Positions 1 to 7,286 of a DNA stretch of 14,105 nt are shown piece by piece (positions within the stretch are counted from its first letter, which is position 1; every line of letters begins with the position of its first letter). The DNA lies in contig DCUZ01000046.1 in assembly GCA_002327305.1 (NCBI GenBank), positions 1-14,105 of the forward strand, read 5' to 3'. The DNA is from Holophagales bacterium UBA2201. GTDB lineage: Bacteria > Acidobacteriota > Thermoanaerobaculia > UBA2201. The notes beneath the pieces were generated by a model. That model was not told the origin of the DNA, did no database searches, and worked only from the letters and a program-made list of their open reading frames with translations. Position numbers and translations under genes: made by a program.

Positions 1-85
1 CGACCATCTTCTCCAGGTCGGCGTTCGTCATTACCCTTTCGGGCAGGCATCGGCCCGTCCCGATGATGCGCGCGCGCAGGGTCAT
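1..85 (-). CDS. fabH: Beta-ketoacyl-ACP synthase III (FabH), N-terminal 28 codons only; runs off the left edge
   Basis: The first residues after the ATG at 85 read TLRARIIGTGRCLPERVMTN, which is the N-terminal strand and loop of KAS III enzymes (an Ile-x-Gly-x-Gly-x-x-x-Pro pattern followed by a Thr-Asn). FabH condenses acetyl-CoA with malonyl-ACP to start fatty-acid synthesis in the cytosol. The active-site Cys/His/Asn lie outside the window and cannot be checked. The start codon follows the plsX stop by one nucleotide, so the two are almost certainly translationally coupled. The order yceD-rpmF-plsX-fabH is a well-known bacterial arrangement and supports the call despite the short fragment. 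Confidence 0.85.
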   Translation of the reverse strand, partial: MTLRARIIGTGRCLPERVMTNADLEKMV

Positions 86-86
86 G

Positions 87-1109
87 TCAGGACCTCCAAT
101 CGAACGAGAATTTATCGAGCAGGGAGCCGTCGCGCATGTGGTGCTGGATCCGCTCGGGGATCCTCTCCTCCAGGAACTGGTGGGCGATGCGGACGGCGCT
201 GGTCATGGCCTTGGCCTTGCTCCGGCCGTGGCAGACGAAACAGCCCCCCCTCAGGCCGAGGAGCGGCGCCCCGCCGTACTCGGCGTAATCCACCTTCTTG
301 TAAAGGACGCGGAAGACCCCCTTGGAAAGGAGGAACCCCATCCCCGCCTTGAGGCTCCCGGAGAACTCCCGCTTGAGGATGTGGAACATCATCTCCCCCG
401 CCCCCTCGGCGGTCTTGAGCAGGACGTTGCCGGCGAACCCGTCGGTGACCACCACGTCCACCTTGCCGAGGAAGAGGTCGCGCCCCTCCACGTTGCCGAT
501 GAAGTTGAGGTCGGCCTTCTTGAGGAGGTCGAAGGCCTCCTTGGTCAGGGCGTTGCCCTTCCCCTCCTCCTCGCCGATGGAGAGGAGCCCCACGCGGGGC
601 TGTTCCTTCTTCAGGAGCAGTTGGGCGTAGCAGGACCCCATGACGGCGAACTGCTCCAGGTGCTTGGCCTTGCAGTCCACATTCGCCCCCGCGTCCAGGA
701 CCACCGCCATCCCGTCAATGGAGGGGATGAGGGCGGCCAGGCCCGGCCGTTCCACCCCCTTGACGGCCCCGATGACCATCTTCCCCACGGCCATCACGGC
801 GCCCGAGTTCCCGGCGGAGACGAGGCCGTGGGCCTCGCCGGCCCGGACGAGGTCGGCGGCCACCCTCAGCGAGGAGTGCTTCTTGGACTTGAAGGCCTCC
901 AGGGGCGACTCGTCCATCCCGATCACATCGGGGGCGTCCACGATCTGGAGGCCGGGAAGGTCCCGGACCGTGCCGAGGCAGGAACGGATGGCCGCGGCGC
1001 GTCCGACCAGGGTCACCGGGACCCGGTGGCGGCGGACGGCGTCCGCCACGCCCGCCACGATCTCCTGGGGGGCGAAATCGCCCCCCATGGCGTCAACGGC
1101 GATCCTCAA
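87..1109 (-). CDS. plsX: Phosphate acyltransferase PlsX (acyl-ACP:phosphate acyltransferase)
   Basis: PlsX converts acyl-ACP and phosphate to acyl-phosphate, the donor for PlsY in phospholipid synthesis. It is a peripheral membrane/cytosolic enzyme. The 340-residue product matches the family length and motifs: RIAVDAMGGDFAP at the N-terminus, SAGNSGAVMA, RPGLAALIPS, DAGANVDCK, a glycine-rich region with FIGNVEGRD and VTDGFAGNV, and YGGAPLLGL near the C-terminus. I chose the TTG at 1109-1107 because it places the canonical (M)RIAVDAMGGD at residue 1. The frame extends upstream to 1166, but those residues would only duplicate rpmF coding sequence. The TTG overlaps the rpmF stop as TTGA, a 4-nt coupling junction. 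The downstream neighbour is fabH, 1 nt away. Confidence 0.95.
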   Translation of the reverse strand: MRIAVDAMGGDFAPQEIVAGVADAVRRHRVPVTLVGRAAAIRSCLGTVRDLPGLQIVDAPDVIGMDESPLEAFKSKKHSSLRVAADLVRAGEAHGLVSAGNSGAVMAVGKMVIGAVKGVERPGLAALIPSIDGMAVVLDAGANVDCKAKHLEQFAVMGSCYAQLLLKKEQPRVGLLSIGEEEGKGNALTKEAFDLLKKADLNFIGNVEGRDLFLGKVDVVVTDGFAGNVLLKTAEGAGEMMFHILKREFSGSLKAGMGFLLSKGVFRVLYKKVDYAEYGGAPLLGLRGGCFVCHGRSKAKAMTSAVRIAHQFLEERIPERIQHHMRDGSLLDKFSFDWRS

Positions 1110-1291
1110 AGATTCTCTTTGCCCTCGATGATCTGCTGGCCCTTGTAATAGCCGCAGTGGGGACACACCCGGTGGGGCATCTTGGGCTGGTTGCAGTGGG
1201 TGCAGACGGACAGACTGACGGGCTTGATGGCGTCATGGGCCCGGCGCGTCCGGCCGCGGGTCTTGGAGTGGCGGTGTTTGGGATTCGGCAT
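1106..1291 (-). CDS. rpmF: 50S ribosomal protein L32, zinc-binding (four-cysteine) form
   Basis: The 61-residue product begins MPNPKHRHSKTRGRTRRAHD, the standard basic L32 N-terminus that inserts into the large subunit. A CTHC pair at about residue 30 and a CPHC pair about 13 residues later make a complete four-Cys zinc ribbon, so this is the zinc-binding (C+) paralogue type. The open frame extends to 1426, but the ATG at 1291 is preceded by AAGGAGAG at good spacing inside the last codons of yceD, and it restores the family length. The gene starts 5 nt after the yceD stop and its stop overlaps the plsX TTG start. No second, cysteine-free rpmF is visible here. Confidence 0.96.
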   Translation of the reverse strand: MPNPKHRHSKTRGRTRRAHDAIKPVSLSVCTHCNQPKMPHRVCPHCGYYKGQQIIEGKENL

Positions 1292-1296
1292 ATGCG

Positions 1297-1797
1297 TTAC
1301 TCTCCTTTGGTGAGCTTCTTGAGGACTTCGGCCATGGGGCCTTCGGCCTCCGGGCGGCAGTGGCAGGGCGTCCGGTTCCGGTTGGCGCCGCACATGGGGC
1401 AAAGCCCCGTGCATGCCTCGCTGCATAGGGGTTTCATGGGGAGGTTGACCTCCACCAGCTCGCGGACCATGGCCCCCAGGTCGAAGGATTCCCCTTCGTA
1501 GGCGAAGGCCTCCGGCCCCAGCTCCCTCCCGGCGGGTTGCAGGGCGTGGCGGACCGGGATCTGCTCATGGAACCGGAACGGCTCCAGGCACCGGCAGCAC
1601 GAAAGCGTCAGGTCCGCATCGAGGGCCCCGTCCATGTGGTAGGTGTCGCCCAACTTGAAGAGGCGCGCCTCCAGATGGATCCGGTCCACGCCGGCGACCG
1701 GGTCGCCGGGCACGGGCTCCCGCCCCACGGCAACATCGCCGGACAAAACCATCCCTTCCTTGGGGAAGTCGGCCAAGGACACTATTCCCTGCAACAT
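1297..1797 (-). CDS. yceD: YceD/DUF177 family protein (23S rRNA accumulation protein)
   Basis: YceD/DUF177 proteins are encoded next to rpmF in most bacteria and affect 23S rRNA accumulation; no enzymatic activity is established. The 166-residue product has the family layout: an N-terminal beta region containing SLADFPKEG, a CCRCLEPF segment (Cys67, 68, 70) matching the family's conserved CxRC-like loop, an acidic middle, and a C-terminal cysteine cluster (Cys125, 129, 133, 136, 145, 147) with GLCPMCGANRN. That cluster suggests a metal site, found in many non-enterobacterial members. The ATG at 1797 keeps the family N-terminus but has no Shine-Dalgarno sequence and lies only 9 nt after a TATAAT box. 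The alternative ATG at codon 16 has AAGGAAGG upstream but would remove the conserved SLADFPKEG segment. Confidence 0.9.
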   Translation of the reverse strand: MLQGIVSLADFPKEGMVLSGDVAVGREPVPGDPVAGVDRIHLEARLFKLGDTYHMDGALDADLTLSCCRCLEPFRFHEQIPVRHALQPAGRELGPEAFAYEGESFDLGAMVRELVEVNLPMKPLCSEACTGLCPMCGANRNRTPCHCRPEAEGPMAEVLKKLTKGE

Positions 1798-1835
1798 AAG
1801 GATGTAATTATACCGTCAAACCACGGCAAAGTCAA
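1795..1835 (-). promoter_or_regulatory. Sigma70-type promoter of yceD-rpmF-plsX-fabH, abutting the start codon
   Basis: On the minus strand TTGACT (1835-1830) is followed by a 17-nt spacer and TATAAT (1812-1807). This is 5/6 and 6/6 to consensus at the ideal spacing. Initiation 6-8 nt after the -10 box falls at about 1801-1799, leaving a leader of only 2-4 nt before the ATG at 1797. The transcript would therefore be essentially leaderless, unless translation starts at the downstream ATG. Confidence 0.8.
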
Positions 1836-1897
1836 AAATATGGCGCGGCGGCTTGAAGCGGCTCCCGCCCATGGGTCTATCCCCCACCGCGGGATGG

Positions 1898-2776
1898 CTA
1901 TCTTGATCCGCCCCGCAATCTCAACACGAGCCGCCCCTCGCACCGTTCGCCTTCCTCGGTGGCGCGACAGGAAGCCTCGATTTCTCCCAATGCCGCAGGG
2001 GGAACACCGTCGGGGAGGAATTGACGGAGGAGGCGCGGGACCCCCGTCCCTGCGTTCCGATACAGGAGCCTCAGGGTTAGGGACGCCGGATCCCCGGGCT
2101 CACCGGGCGCGGCCCCCCACCGGACCGACCGGCTCCTCCCGTTGTCGAGAAATGCCAGGTCGGCCCAGTCGGGGCCGGCCTCGACCCTCACGGGCGTCAG
2201 CCCGGGGAGGAGGCGCTCCAGGTGGGGCGACCGCCCCGCCGCCAAAAACAGCGTCGCCCCCTCCGAGGGACCCTCCACCATCGCCTCCTCCGCCGCCCCC
2301 GGGCAAAGCGAGGTGAACCGGAAGGGGTTGGCCCCTTCCAGGGTGATGTGGATGGGCGGGTCCCCGGGAACCCACACGGTCGCGGCCGCGCGCGGGTCCG
2401 CCTTGGGGATCTTGATGCGGCGCAGCGGTTCACCGGGGGGCTTTCGCACCAGGCAGAGGTCCCATGGGCCGGTTTGGGAGGCGAATCCGGCGACCGGCCA
2501 GAGGCGCAGGAGGGGCCCGGGAAGACGGGTTTGGGCCTCGATGACGGTGACGCCTTCGAGGGTCCCGGCCAGATGGAGACCGCGGATGATGGGGCGGGCC
2601 ACGGGAGGAATGGGCAGGTGGGGCGTCAGAAGGCCCCCGGGGTCCACGAGATGCCATTGAACGGCGGCGGAATCGGAAACCCCGGCGGGGATGGGGCGGG
2701 GCTGGACCCACCGGAAAGCGCAATAGGCGCCTCCGGCGGCGGCCAGAAGGGTCAGGGTATAATACCAGCGCCGCAT
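1898..2776 (-). CDS. Uncharacterised membrane-anchored, proline/glycine-rich protein
   Basis: I do not recognise this 292-residue protein. It starts MRRWYYTLTLLAAAGGAYCA: two arginines, then about 16 hydrophobic residues, and no clear signal-peptidase site. This suggests a single N-terminal anchor with the rest outside the cytoplasmic membrane. The remainder is rich in Pro, Gly and Arg, with alternating short hydrophobic strands (for example IIRGLHLAGTLEGVTVIEA at about 64-82), which looks beta-rich. A faint resemblance of that segment to periplasmic GspC/PulC-type domains was not convincing. The start codon overlaps that of the divergent glycosyltransferase by 2 nt and no Shine-Dalgarno sequence is visible. 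It ends about 60 nt upstream of the yceD promoter, so it is probably not co-transcribed from that promoter. Real-gene status rests on codon pattern, a plausible N-terminus and the absence of a better frame. Confidence 0.65.
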   Translation of the reverse strand: MRRWYYTLTLLAAAGGAYCAFRWVQPRPIPAGVSDSAAVQWHLVDPGGLLTPHLPIPPVARPIIRGLHLAGTLEGVTVIEAQTRLPGPLLRLWPVAGFASQTGPWDLCLVRKPPGEPLRRIKIPKADPRAAATVWVPGDPPIHITLEGANPFRFTSLCPGAAEEAMVEGPSEGATLFLAAGRSPHLERLLPGLTPVRVEAGPDWADLAFLDNGRSRSVRWGAAPGEPGDPASLTLRLLYRNAGTGVPRLLRQFLPDGVPPAALGEIEASCRATEEGERCEGRLVLRLRGGSR

Positions 2777-2777
2777 G
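2756..2777 (+). promoter_or_regulatory. Candidate -10 element inside a small palindrome, upstream of the first glycosyltransferase
   Basis: TATAAT at 2758-2763 is a perfect -10 hexamer centred in the palindrome GGTATAATACC (2756-2766). It lies 11 nt before the plus-strand ATG at 2775, giving a predicted leader of about 4-6 nt. No convincing -35 hexamer is present at 16-18 nt spacing (the region reads GGCGGC), so activity may need an activator or be weak. The same palindrome reads TATTAT on the other strand, but there it lies downstream of the divergent start. Confidence 0.45.
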
Positions 2778-4028
2778 ATAAAAAGAGGATATCACACGCT
2801 CGGGTTCCTCCTCAACCTGGTCCGCGACCTGGGCGGGACCCTGGCGGCCTCGGCCCGCCGCCGCTTGAGGCGCATTCGGGAGGGACGGGGCCACCTGGTG
2901 GCGGGGTTCGACGCCGCCCCGCTCCTCGAACCCCTTACGGGGGTGGGGGGGTACGCGTGGAACCTTCTGCGGGCCTGGGCCGGCCGCCCCGGGATCACCA
3001 TCAACCTCTACGCCCGCCTCTTCGTCCCCGCCGGGCACGGAACGGGGCTGGTGGTGCCGGCCGCGGAGTTGAAGGGAGTGCGCCTCCGGTGCCACGAGGT
3101 GCCCGACGGGCTTTTGCCCTCCTCCGCTTTCTGGCTGACGGCGGGGCGCCGCTTCCTCTCCCCGCTCTTCCTCCTGCTGGACGACAACGACCTCTTTTTC
3201 GCCCCCAACTTCTTCACCCCCCCCTCCTGGGGCGCGTCCGGCCGCAAGGTGGCCACGGTCCATGACTGCACCTTCCGCGTCTTTCCGGAGTTCCTCCAGG
3301 ACGAGACCCTGGAGAACCTCCGCCGCCACCTTCCCGCCGAACTCTATGGAGCCCGCCGGGCCATCGGCGTCTCCGAGAACACGCGCCGCGACCTGGAGGG
3401 GCGCCTGGGGCTTGCCCGCGCGCGGACCGCGGCCATCCTCAACGGGTTCACCCCCCCCGTCCCCGACGGGCCGCCGCCCGAACCCCCCAAGCGCCCGTAC
3501 CTTCTCTTCGTCGGCACCCTCGAGCCCCGCAAGAACGTGATGGGCCTGCTGGAGGCCTACCGCCTTCTCCGCAGCGGGGGGCGGGACCTCGGCCTGGTCC
3601 TGGCGGGACGGATGGGATGGAAGAGCGGCCCCCTCCGGACGGCGCTGGAGCGCCATCCCTGGCGGCGCGACATCCTCCACCTCCCCTACCTCCCCGCCGA
3701 CCGCCTCGCCGGATGGTACCGCGAGGCCCTGGGGTTGGTGTTCCCGTCGTTCTACGAGGGGTTCGGCCTCCCCATCCTGGAGGCGATGGCGGCGGGGTGT
3801 CCCGTGGTGACCACGCCGCTGGCTTCGATGCCGGAGGTGGGGGGCGACGCCTGCCTGTACGCCGCCCCCGAGCCGCAGGCGCTGGCCGCGGCCTGCGCCC
3901 GCCTTCTCGACGAGCCCGGCCTGCGGGAGGAGCTGGTCCGCCGGGGACGCGAACGGGCGGCGGGGTTTTCCTGGGAAGCGTGCGCCGAGGCGACCCTGGA
4001 GGTCCTGCAGGAGGCGGCGTGGGCGTGA
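2775..4028 (+). CDS. GT4-like family 1 glycosyltransferase (first of three)
   Basis: This is a 417-residue GT-B-fold glycosyltransferase, retaining type by family, using a nucleotide-sugar donor in the cytosol or at the inner membrane face. Visible landmarks are: the N-terminal strand and loop GFDAAPLLEPLTGVGGYAWN (about 44-63), TVHD at 161-164, the donor-domain entry VGTLEPRKN at 246-254, and the EX7E motif EGFGLPILE at 328-336 followed by AAGCPVVTT. The first about 40 residues are extra relative to the usual start (basic, partly hydrophobic), so GTG at 2898 (codon 42), preceded by GGGG-type purines, is a realistic alternative start. The ATG at 2775 has no Shine-Dalgarno. The stop overlaps the next gene's GTG as GTGA. 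The acceptor and donor sugar cannot be told from sequence. Confidence 0.9.
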   Translation: MIKRGYHTLGFLLNLVRDLGGTLAASARRRLRRIREGRGHLVAGFDAAPLLEPLTGVGGYAWNLLRAWAGRPGITINLYARLFVPAGHGTGLVVPAAELKGVRLRCHEVPDGLLPSSAFWLTAGRRFLSPLFLLLDDNDLFFAPNFFTPPSWGASGRKVATVHDCTFRVFPEFLQDETLENLRRHLPAELYGARRAIGVSENTRRDLEGRLGLARARTAAILNGFTPPVPDGPPPEPPKRPYLLFVGTLEPRKNVMGLLEAYRLLRSGGRDLGLVLAGRMGWKSGPLRTALERHPWRRDILHLPYLPADRLAGWYREALGLVFPSFYEGFGLPILEAMAAGCPVVTTPLASMPEVGGDACLYAAPEPQALAAACARLLDEPGLREELVRRGRERAAGFSWEACAEATLEVLQEAAWA

Positions 4029-5017
4029 AGGTGGCCGCCGACTGCCGCGCCCTGCGCCCTCCGGTGACCGGCATCGGCCAGTTCCTGCGGGGCCTCCTCC
4101 CCGCCCTCCAGCGCGAAGTGGACCTGGTCCCGTGCGTCCCCCGGGTCTTTCGGGACCTTGCGCCCGCCGGGATCCGGGTGGAGGCGGGGCCGGCCTTTCC
4201 CGGCAGTATGTGGTTCCACGGCTGGTTCCGGCACGCCGACGCCGATGTTCTTTTCTGCCCCCTGGGCGTCCGTCCCTGGCGCGCGGACCGCCCCTGCGTG
4301 GCCGTCATTCACGACCTGTCGGTCCTGCGGTACCCCGGATGGCAGTCCTTCAAGAACCGGGCCACCGTCCTTCCTTTCCTGGAGGACACCGTTCGCGGCG
4401 CGGCGGTGGTGGTCCCCTGCCGGGCGGTGGCGGACGAAGTGCGGCGCTTTTTCCCCGGGAGCGATCCCGTCGTCATCCCCCACGGACTGGATGCGCCCCG
4501 ACCGGGCGCATGGACCGCCGCGCCCCTCCCCTCCGAGTTTTTCCTTTTCCTGGGGACGATGGAACCGCGGAAGAACCTGGCCCTCTGCCTGGAGGTGTGG
4601 AAGGCGGACCCTTCGCTCCCCCCGCTGGTGGTGGCCGGGGCGCCCGGGTGGAAGGTGCGCCTCCCCCGCCTCCCCCGCAACGTCGTCATGGCCGGGTATG
4701 TGGACGAGGCGGGAAAGGATTGGCTCCTGGACCACTGCCTGGCCCTGCTCTATCCCTCCTCCTACGAGGGGTTCGGCCTCCCCGTGGCCGAGGCGGCCGT
4801 CCGCGGCGTCCCCGTCCTGGCCACCGCCGTCCCCGCCACGGAGGAATACACCCTCCCCTCCTGGATCCGGGTGAAGCCCGAGCCCGGGAGCGTCCGTGAG
4901 GGGGTCCGGCGCGTTCTCGGAGGGGCCGCCGTGAAGGAACCCGCCCGGGTCCGCCCATGGATCGAGGCCGCGCGGGATTACGCGGGAGTGCTGACCGATG
5001 CCGCGCGTCGTCCTTGA
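4025..5017 (+). CDS. GT4-like family 1 glycosyltransferase (second of three)
   Basis: The 330-residue product starts at GTG 4025 with MKVAADCRALRPPVTGIGQF, the standard GT4 N-terminal strand and loop. The frame is open further upstream to 3617, but that stretch lies inside the first glycosyltransferase and lacks family motifs. AGGAGG lies about 10 nt upstream of the GTG. Landmarks: VIHDLSVLRYP at 94-104, LGTMEPRKN at 176-184 and the EX7E motif EGFGLPVAE at 248-256. It is shorter than the first copy, with a trimmed N-terminal domain. It overlaps the previous gene by 4 nt (GTGA) and the next by 20 nt, so the three are one translational unit. Product and substrate are unknown. The shared EGFGLP block and PRKN loop suggest ancient duplication with the first copy. 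Confidence 0.9.
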   Translation: MKVAADCRALRPPVTGIGQFLRGLLPALQREVDLVPCVPRVFRDLAPAGIRVEAGPAFPGSMWFHGWFRHADADVLFCPLGVRPWRADRPCVAVIHDLSVLRYPGWQSFKNRATVLPFLEDTVRGAAVVVPCRAVADEVRRFFPGSDPVVIPHGLDAPRPGAWTAAPLPSEFFLFLGTMEPRKNLALCLEVWKADPSLPPLVVAGAPGWKVRLPRLPRNVVMAGYVDEAGKDWLLDHCLALLYPSSYEGFGLPVAEAAVRGVPVLATAVPATEEYTLPSWIRVKPEPGSVREGVRRVLGGAAVKEPARVRPWIEAARDYAGVLTDAARRP

Positions 5018-6047
5018 CCTGCGCAAGTGGGACGACTACGGCATCGGGACCTACCTCAAAGTCCTGACCGCCGGCCTGCTGGAGCTGGCGCCCCCGGGAT
5101 TCGAGTTTTGCGCCCTCCATCGTGATCCCCTGGGTCCCCTCCCCTTCCCCGCCCGGCCGTTCCGGGCCGGGGATTACTCGCTTCAGGCCCTCGCCCTGGC
5201 GGGCCTCGCCGCCCGGCGCGCGGGCGGGGACCTCCTGCACATCCCCCACTTCACCCTTCCGCTGGCCGGCCCCCCGGCGGTCCTGACGGTCCACGACCTC
5301 ATCCATCTCCGGTTCCCCGGCGAATTCGGGCGGTGGAGGACCGCGGTGCTGCGGCGGTATCTGCGCTGGGCCCTGCGCCGCGCCGTCCGCGTCATCACCG
5401 TCTCGGAGGCGTCACGGGACGACCTCGCGGCCTTCCTCCCCGCGGCCGCGCCGAAGCTGCGCGTCATCCCCAACGCGGCCCTGGCGGACTACTACGCGCA
5501 GCCGCCCCTCCCCAGGGGCGACTATTTTTTGTTCATCGGCAACGCCAAGCCGCACAAGGGGATCCCGCTCCTGCTCGATGCCTGGACGCGGTTCCACGCG
5601 TCCCATCCCGACCGGCGGCTGGTCCTGGTGACGCCCGGCGGCTTCTCCGGTCCCGGCGTGGAGACGCGGCGTTCCATCCCCGCGGAGGAGATGCCCCGCC
5701 TCGTCGCCTCCGCCCGCGCCCTCCTCGCCCCCTCGCAGTGGGAGGGGTTCGACCTGCCGGTGCTGGAGGCGGTCCTGACGCGGACCCCGGTCGTCGCCTC
5801 CGACATTCCCGCCCACCGCGAACTCCTGGGCCCCGACCATCCCCTCCTCTATCCGGCCGGCGACGCCGGGGCCCTCAGGATGCGCCTGGAGGAGGCCCAC
5901 CGCTACGGCGTCTCGGAGGAGCGGCTGGATGCTTTGCGCGCGAGACATGCCGGCCACACCCCGCGGGCGATGGCTGCCGCGACGCTCGCGGTTTACCGCG
6001 AAGCGCTCGAAGCGGTCCGCTTGCCCTTGCGCCCCGATTCACGATAA
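4998..6047 (+). CDS. GT4-like family 1 glycosyltransferase (third of three)
   Basis: The 349-residue product begins MPRVVLDLRKWDDYGIGTYL, a GT4 N-terminal strand with the GIGTY loop. Other landmarks are HIPHFTLPL at 81-89, TVHDLIHLRFP at 97-107, TVSEASRDDL at 134-143, and a donor-domain entry GNAKPHKG at 181-188. The last replaces the PRKN loop seen in the two preceding enzymes, so the donor-site loop differs. The EX7E motif is EGFDLPVLE at 249-257. The gene overlaps the second glycosyltransferase by 20 nt and ends 9 nt before the glgC GTG. It is more divergent from its two neighbours than they are from each other, which fits sequential enzymes adding different residues; that is inference. 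Confidence 0.9.
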   Translation: MPRVVLDLRKWDDYGIGTYLKVLTAGLLELAPPGFEFCALHRDPLGPLPFPARPFRAGDYSLQALALAGLAARRAGGDLLHIPHFTLPLAGPPAVLTVHDLIHLRFPGEFGRWRTAVLRRYLRWALRRAVRVITVSEASRDDLAAFLPAAAPKLRVIPNAALADYYAQPPLPRGDYFLFIGNAKPHKGIPLLLDAWTRFHASHPDRRLVLVTPGGFSGPGVETRRSIPAEEMPRLVASARALLAPSQWEGFDLPVLEAVLTRTPVVASDIPAHRELLGPDHPLLYPAGDAGALRMRLEEAHRYGVSEERLDALRARHAGHTPRAMAAATLAVYREALEAVRLPLRPDSR

Positions 6048-6059
6048 GATAGGGGCGTG
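6021..6059 (+). promoter_or_regulatory. Candidate internal promoter at the glgC start
   Basis: TTGCCC (6021-6026), an 18-nt spacer and TAAGAT (6045-6050) resemble a sigma70-type promoter. Initiation 7 nt downstream would fall on the GTG at 6057 itself, again a leaderless arrangement. The only purine run before the start, AGGGG at 6051-6055, is 1 nt from the GTG and too close to act as a normal Shine-Dalgarno. The elements are only partial matches, and the gene may instead be translated as part of the glycosyltransferase operon. Confidence 0.35.
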
Positions 6060-7268
6060 AACCATCAGGTCCTCACCCTCATCCTCGGCGGCGGCGAGGG
6101 GAGCCGGCTCTTCCCCCTGACCCATTACCGCGCCAAACCCGCCGTCCCCATCGCCGGCGCCTACCGCCTCATCGACATCCCCCTCTCCAACTGCATCAAC
6201 TCCGGCCTGAGGCGCATCTTCGTCATCACGCAGTTCAACTCCGAATCGCTCAACCGCCACATCGCCCAGTCCTACCACTTCGACCGCTTCGCCGGCGGCC
6301 ATGTGGACATCCTCGCCGCCGCCCTCTCCCCCCGCCAGAAGGACTGGTACAAGGGGACGGCCGATGCCGTGCGACAGAACCTGGAGCACCTGGAGGACCT
6401 CGACTTTGCCCATGTCCTCATCCTCTCGGGCGACCACCTCTACCGCATGGACTACCGGGAACTCTTCGACGCCCACATCTTCTACGACGCCGACGCCACG
6501 CTGGCCGCCAAGATGGTCCCGCGCGCCCAGTCGGCCGCCTTCGGCGTGGTCGAGGCCGAAGCCAACCGGGTCGTGGCCTTCCACGAGAAGCCCAAGCCGG
6601 AGGCGGTGGAGCGCCTGGGGGAGGTCATCCCCATGAACATGGGGATCTACCTGTTCAAGCGGGAGGCGCTGTTTCGGGCCCTGCGCAACACCGATCACCT
6701 GGATTTCGGCAAACACGTCCTCCCCGCGATGGCGAAAAAGGGGCGTCTGTTCCTCTTCCCCTTCGAGGACTTCTGGGCCGACGTGGGGACCATCGCATCC
6801 TACTACGAGGTCAACCTCAGTCTCACGCGGGCCGACGCCCCCTTCCGGATGGTGGAGCCGGGATGGCCCTTTTTCTCCCGCGCCCGTTTCCTCCCCCTCT
6901 CCGACATCCACGCCGGCCGCCTCTCCCATGTCCTCGTCTCGGAGGGGTGCACCCTCACGGGGGGGCGCATCCGCGACTCCCTCGTCGGCCTCCGTTCCAT
7001 CGTCCGGCGGGGGTGCGACATCCGCGAGACCCTCGTCCTGGGAAACGACTTCTACGAGAGGGAGACGGACAACGGCGTCCCTTTGGGGATCGGCAGGGGG
7101 TGCGTCATCCGCCGCGCCATCATCGACAAGAACGCCCGCATCGGCGACGGATGCCGCATCATCAACGCAAAAGGGGTGGACAAGGCCGACGGCCCCAACT
7201 ACCACATCCGCGACGGCATCGTCGTCATCCCGAAGGGGGCGATTGTGGCCGCTGGCACCACCATTTAG
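6057..7268 (+). CDS. glgC: Glucose-1-phosphate adenylyltransferase (ADP-glucose pyrophosphorylase), plant/cyanobacterial-like
   Basis: GlgC makes ADP-glucose from ATP and glucose-1-phosphate for glycogen/alpha-glucan synthesis in the cytosol. The 403 residues contain the nucleotide-binding GGGEGSRLFPLT (11-22), KPAVPI (27-32), SNCINSGL (44-51), QFNSESLNRH (59-68), GTADAVRQ (100-107), GDHLYRMDY (125-133), FHEKPK (175-180), MNMGIYLF (193-200) and DVGT (242-245). The C-terminal left-handed beta-helix contains IIDKNARIG (355-363). RAKPAVPI, SNCINSG and QFNSESLNRH are closer in wording to plant/cyanobacterial enzymes than to E. coli GlgC, as I recall those sequences. The start is GTG 6057, 9 nt after the last glycosyltransferase. 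No glgA, glgB or glgP is in the window, so the ADP-glucose user is elsewhere or is one of the neighbouring GT4 enzymes. Confidence 0.95.
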   Translation: MNHQVLTLILGGGEGSRLFPLTHYRAKPAVPIAGAYRLIDIPLSNCINSGLRRIFVITQFNSESLNRHIAQSYHFDRFAGGHVDILAAALSPRQKDWYKGTADAVRQNLEHLEDLDFAHVLILSGDHLYRMDYRELFDAHIFYDADATLAAKMVPRAQSAAFGVVEAEANRVVAFHEKPKPEAVERLGEVIPMNMGIYLFKREALFRALRNTDHLDFGKHVLPAMAKKGRLFLFPFEDFWADVGTIASYYEVNLSLTRADAPFRMVEPGWPFFSRARFLPLSDIHAGRLSHVLVSEGCTLTGGRIRDSLVGLRSIVRRGCDIRETLVLGNDFYERETDNGVPLGIGRGCVIRRAIIDKNARIGDGCRIINAKGVDKADGPNYHIRDGIVVIPKGAIVAAGTTI

Positions 7269-7286
7269 CCCCCTCCCTGCCGCCCA

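Noticed and set aside
63..1148. A 361-codon plus-strand open frame opposite plsX
   Set aside because: It is antisense to a clear plsX and has no similarity to a known family that I can recognise.
1898..2776. Assignment of the membrane-anchored protein as a GspC/PulC-type secretion component
   Set aside because: Only one short segment is reminiscent, the expected domain order is not visible, and no other type II secretion genes are present.
3752..5026. Long minus-strand open frames opposite the glycosyltransferases (also 2430-3680 and 3448-4308)
   Set aside because: They have no recognisable domains, while the plus strand encodes complete GT4 motifs throughout.
6039..7205. A 388-codon open frame on the minus strand opposite glgC
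   Set aside because: Its Val/Glu/Gly/Asp-rich composition is a mirror of GC-rich codons, and glgC on the other strand has every family motif.
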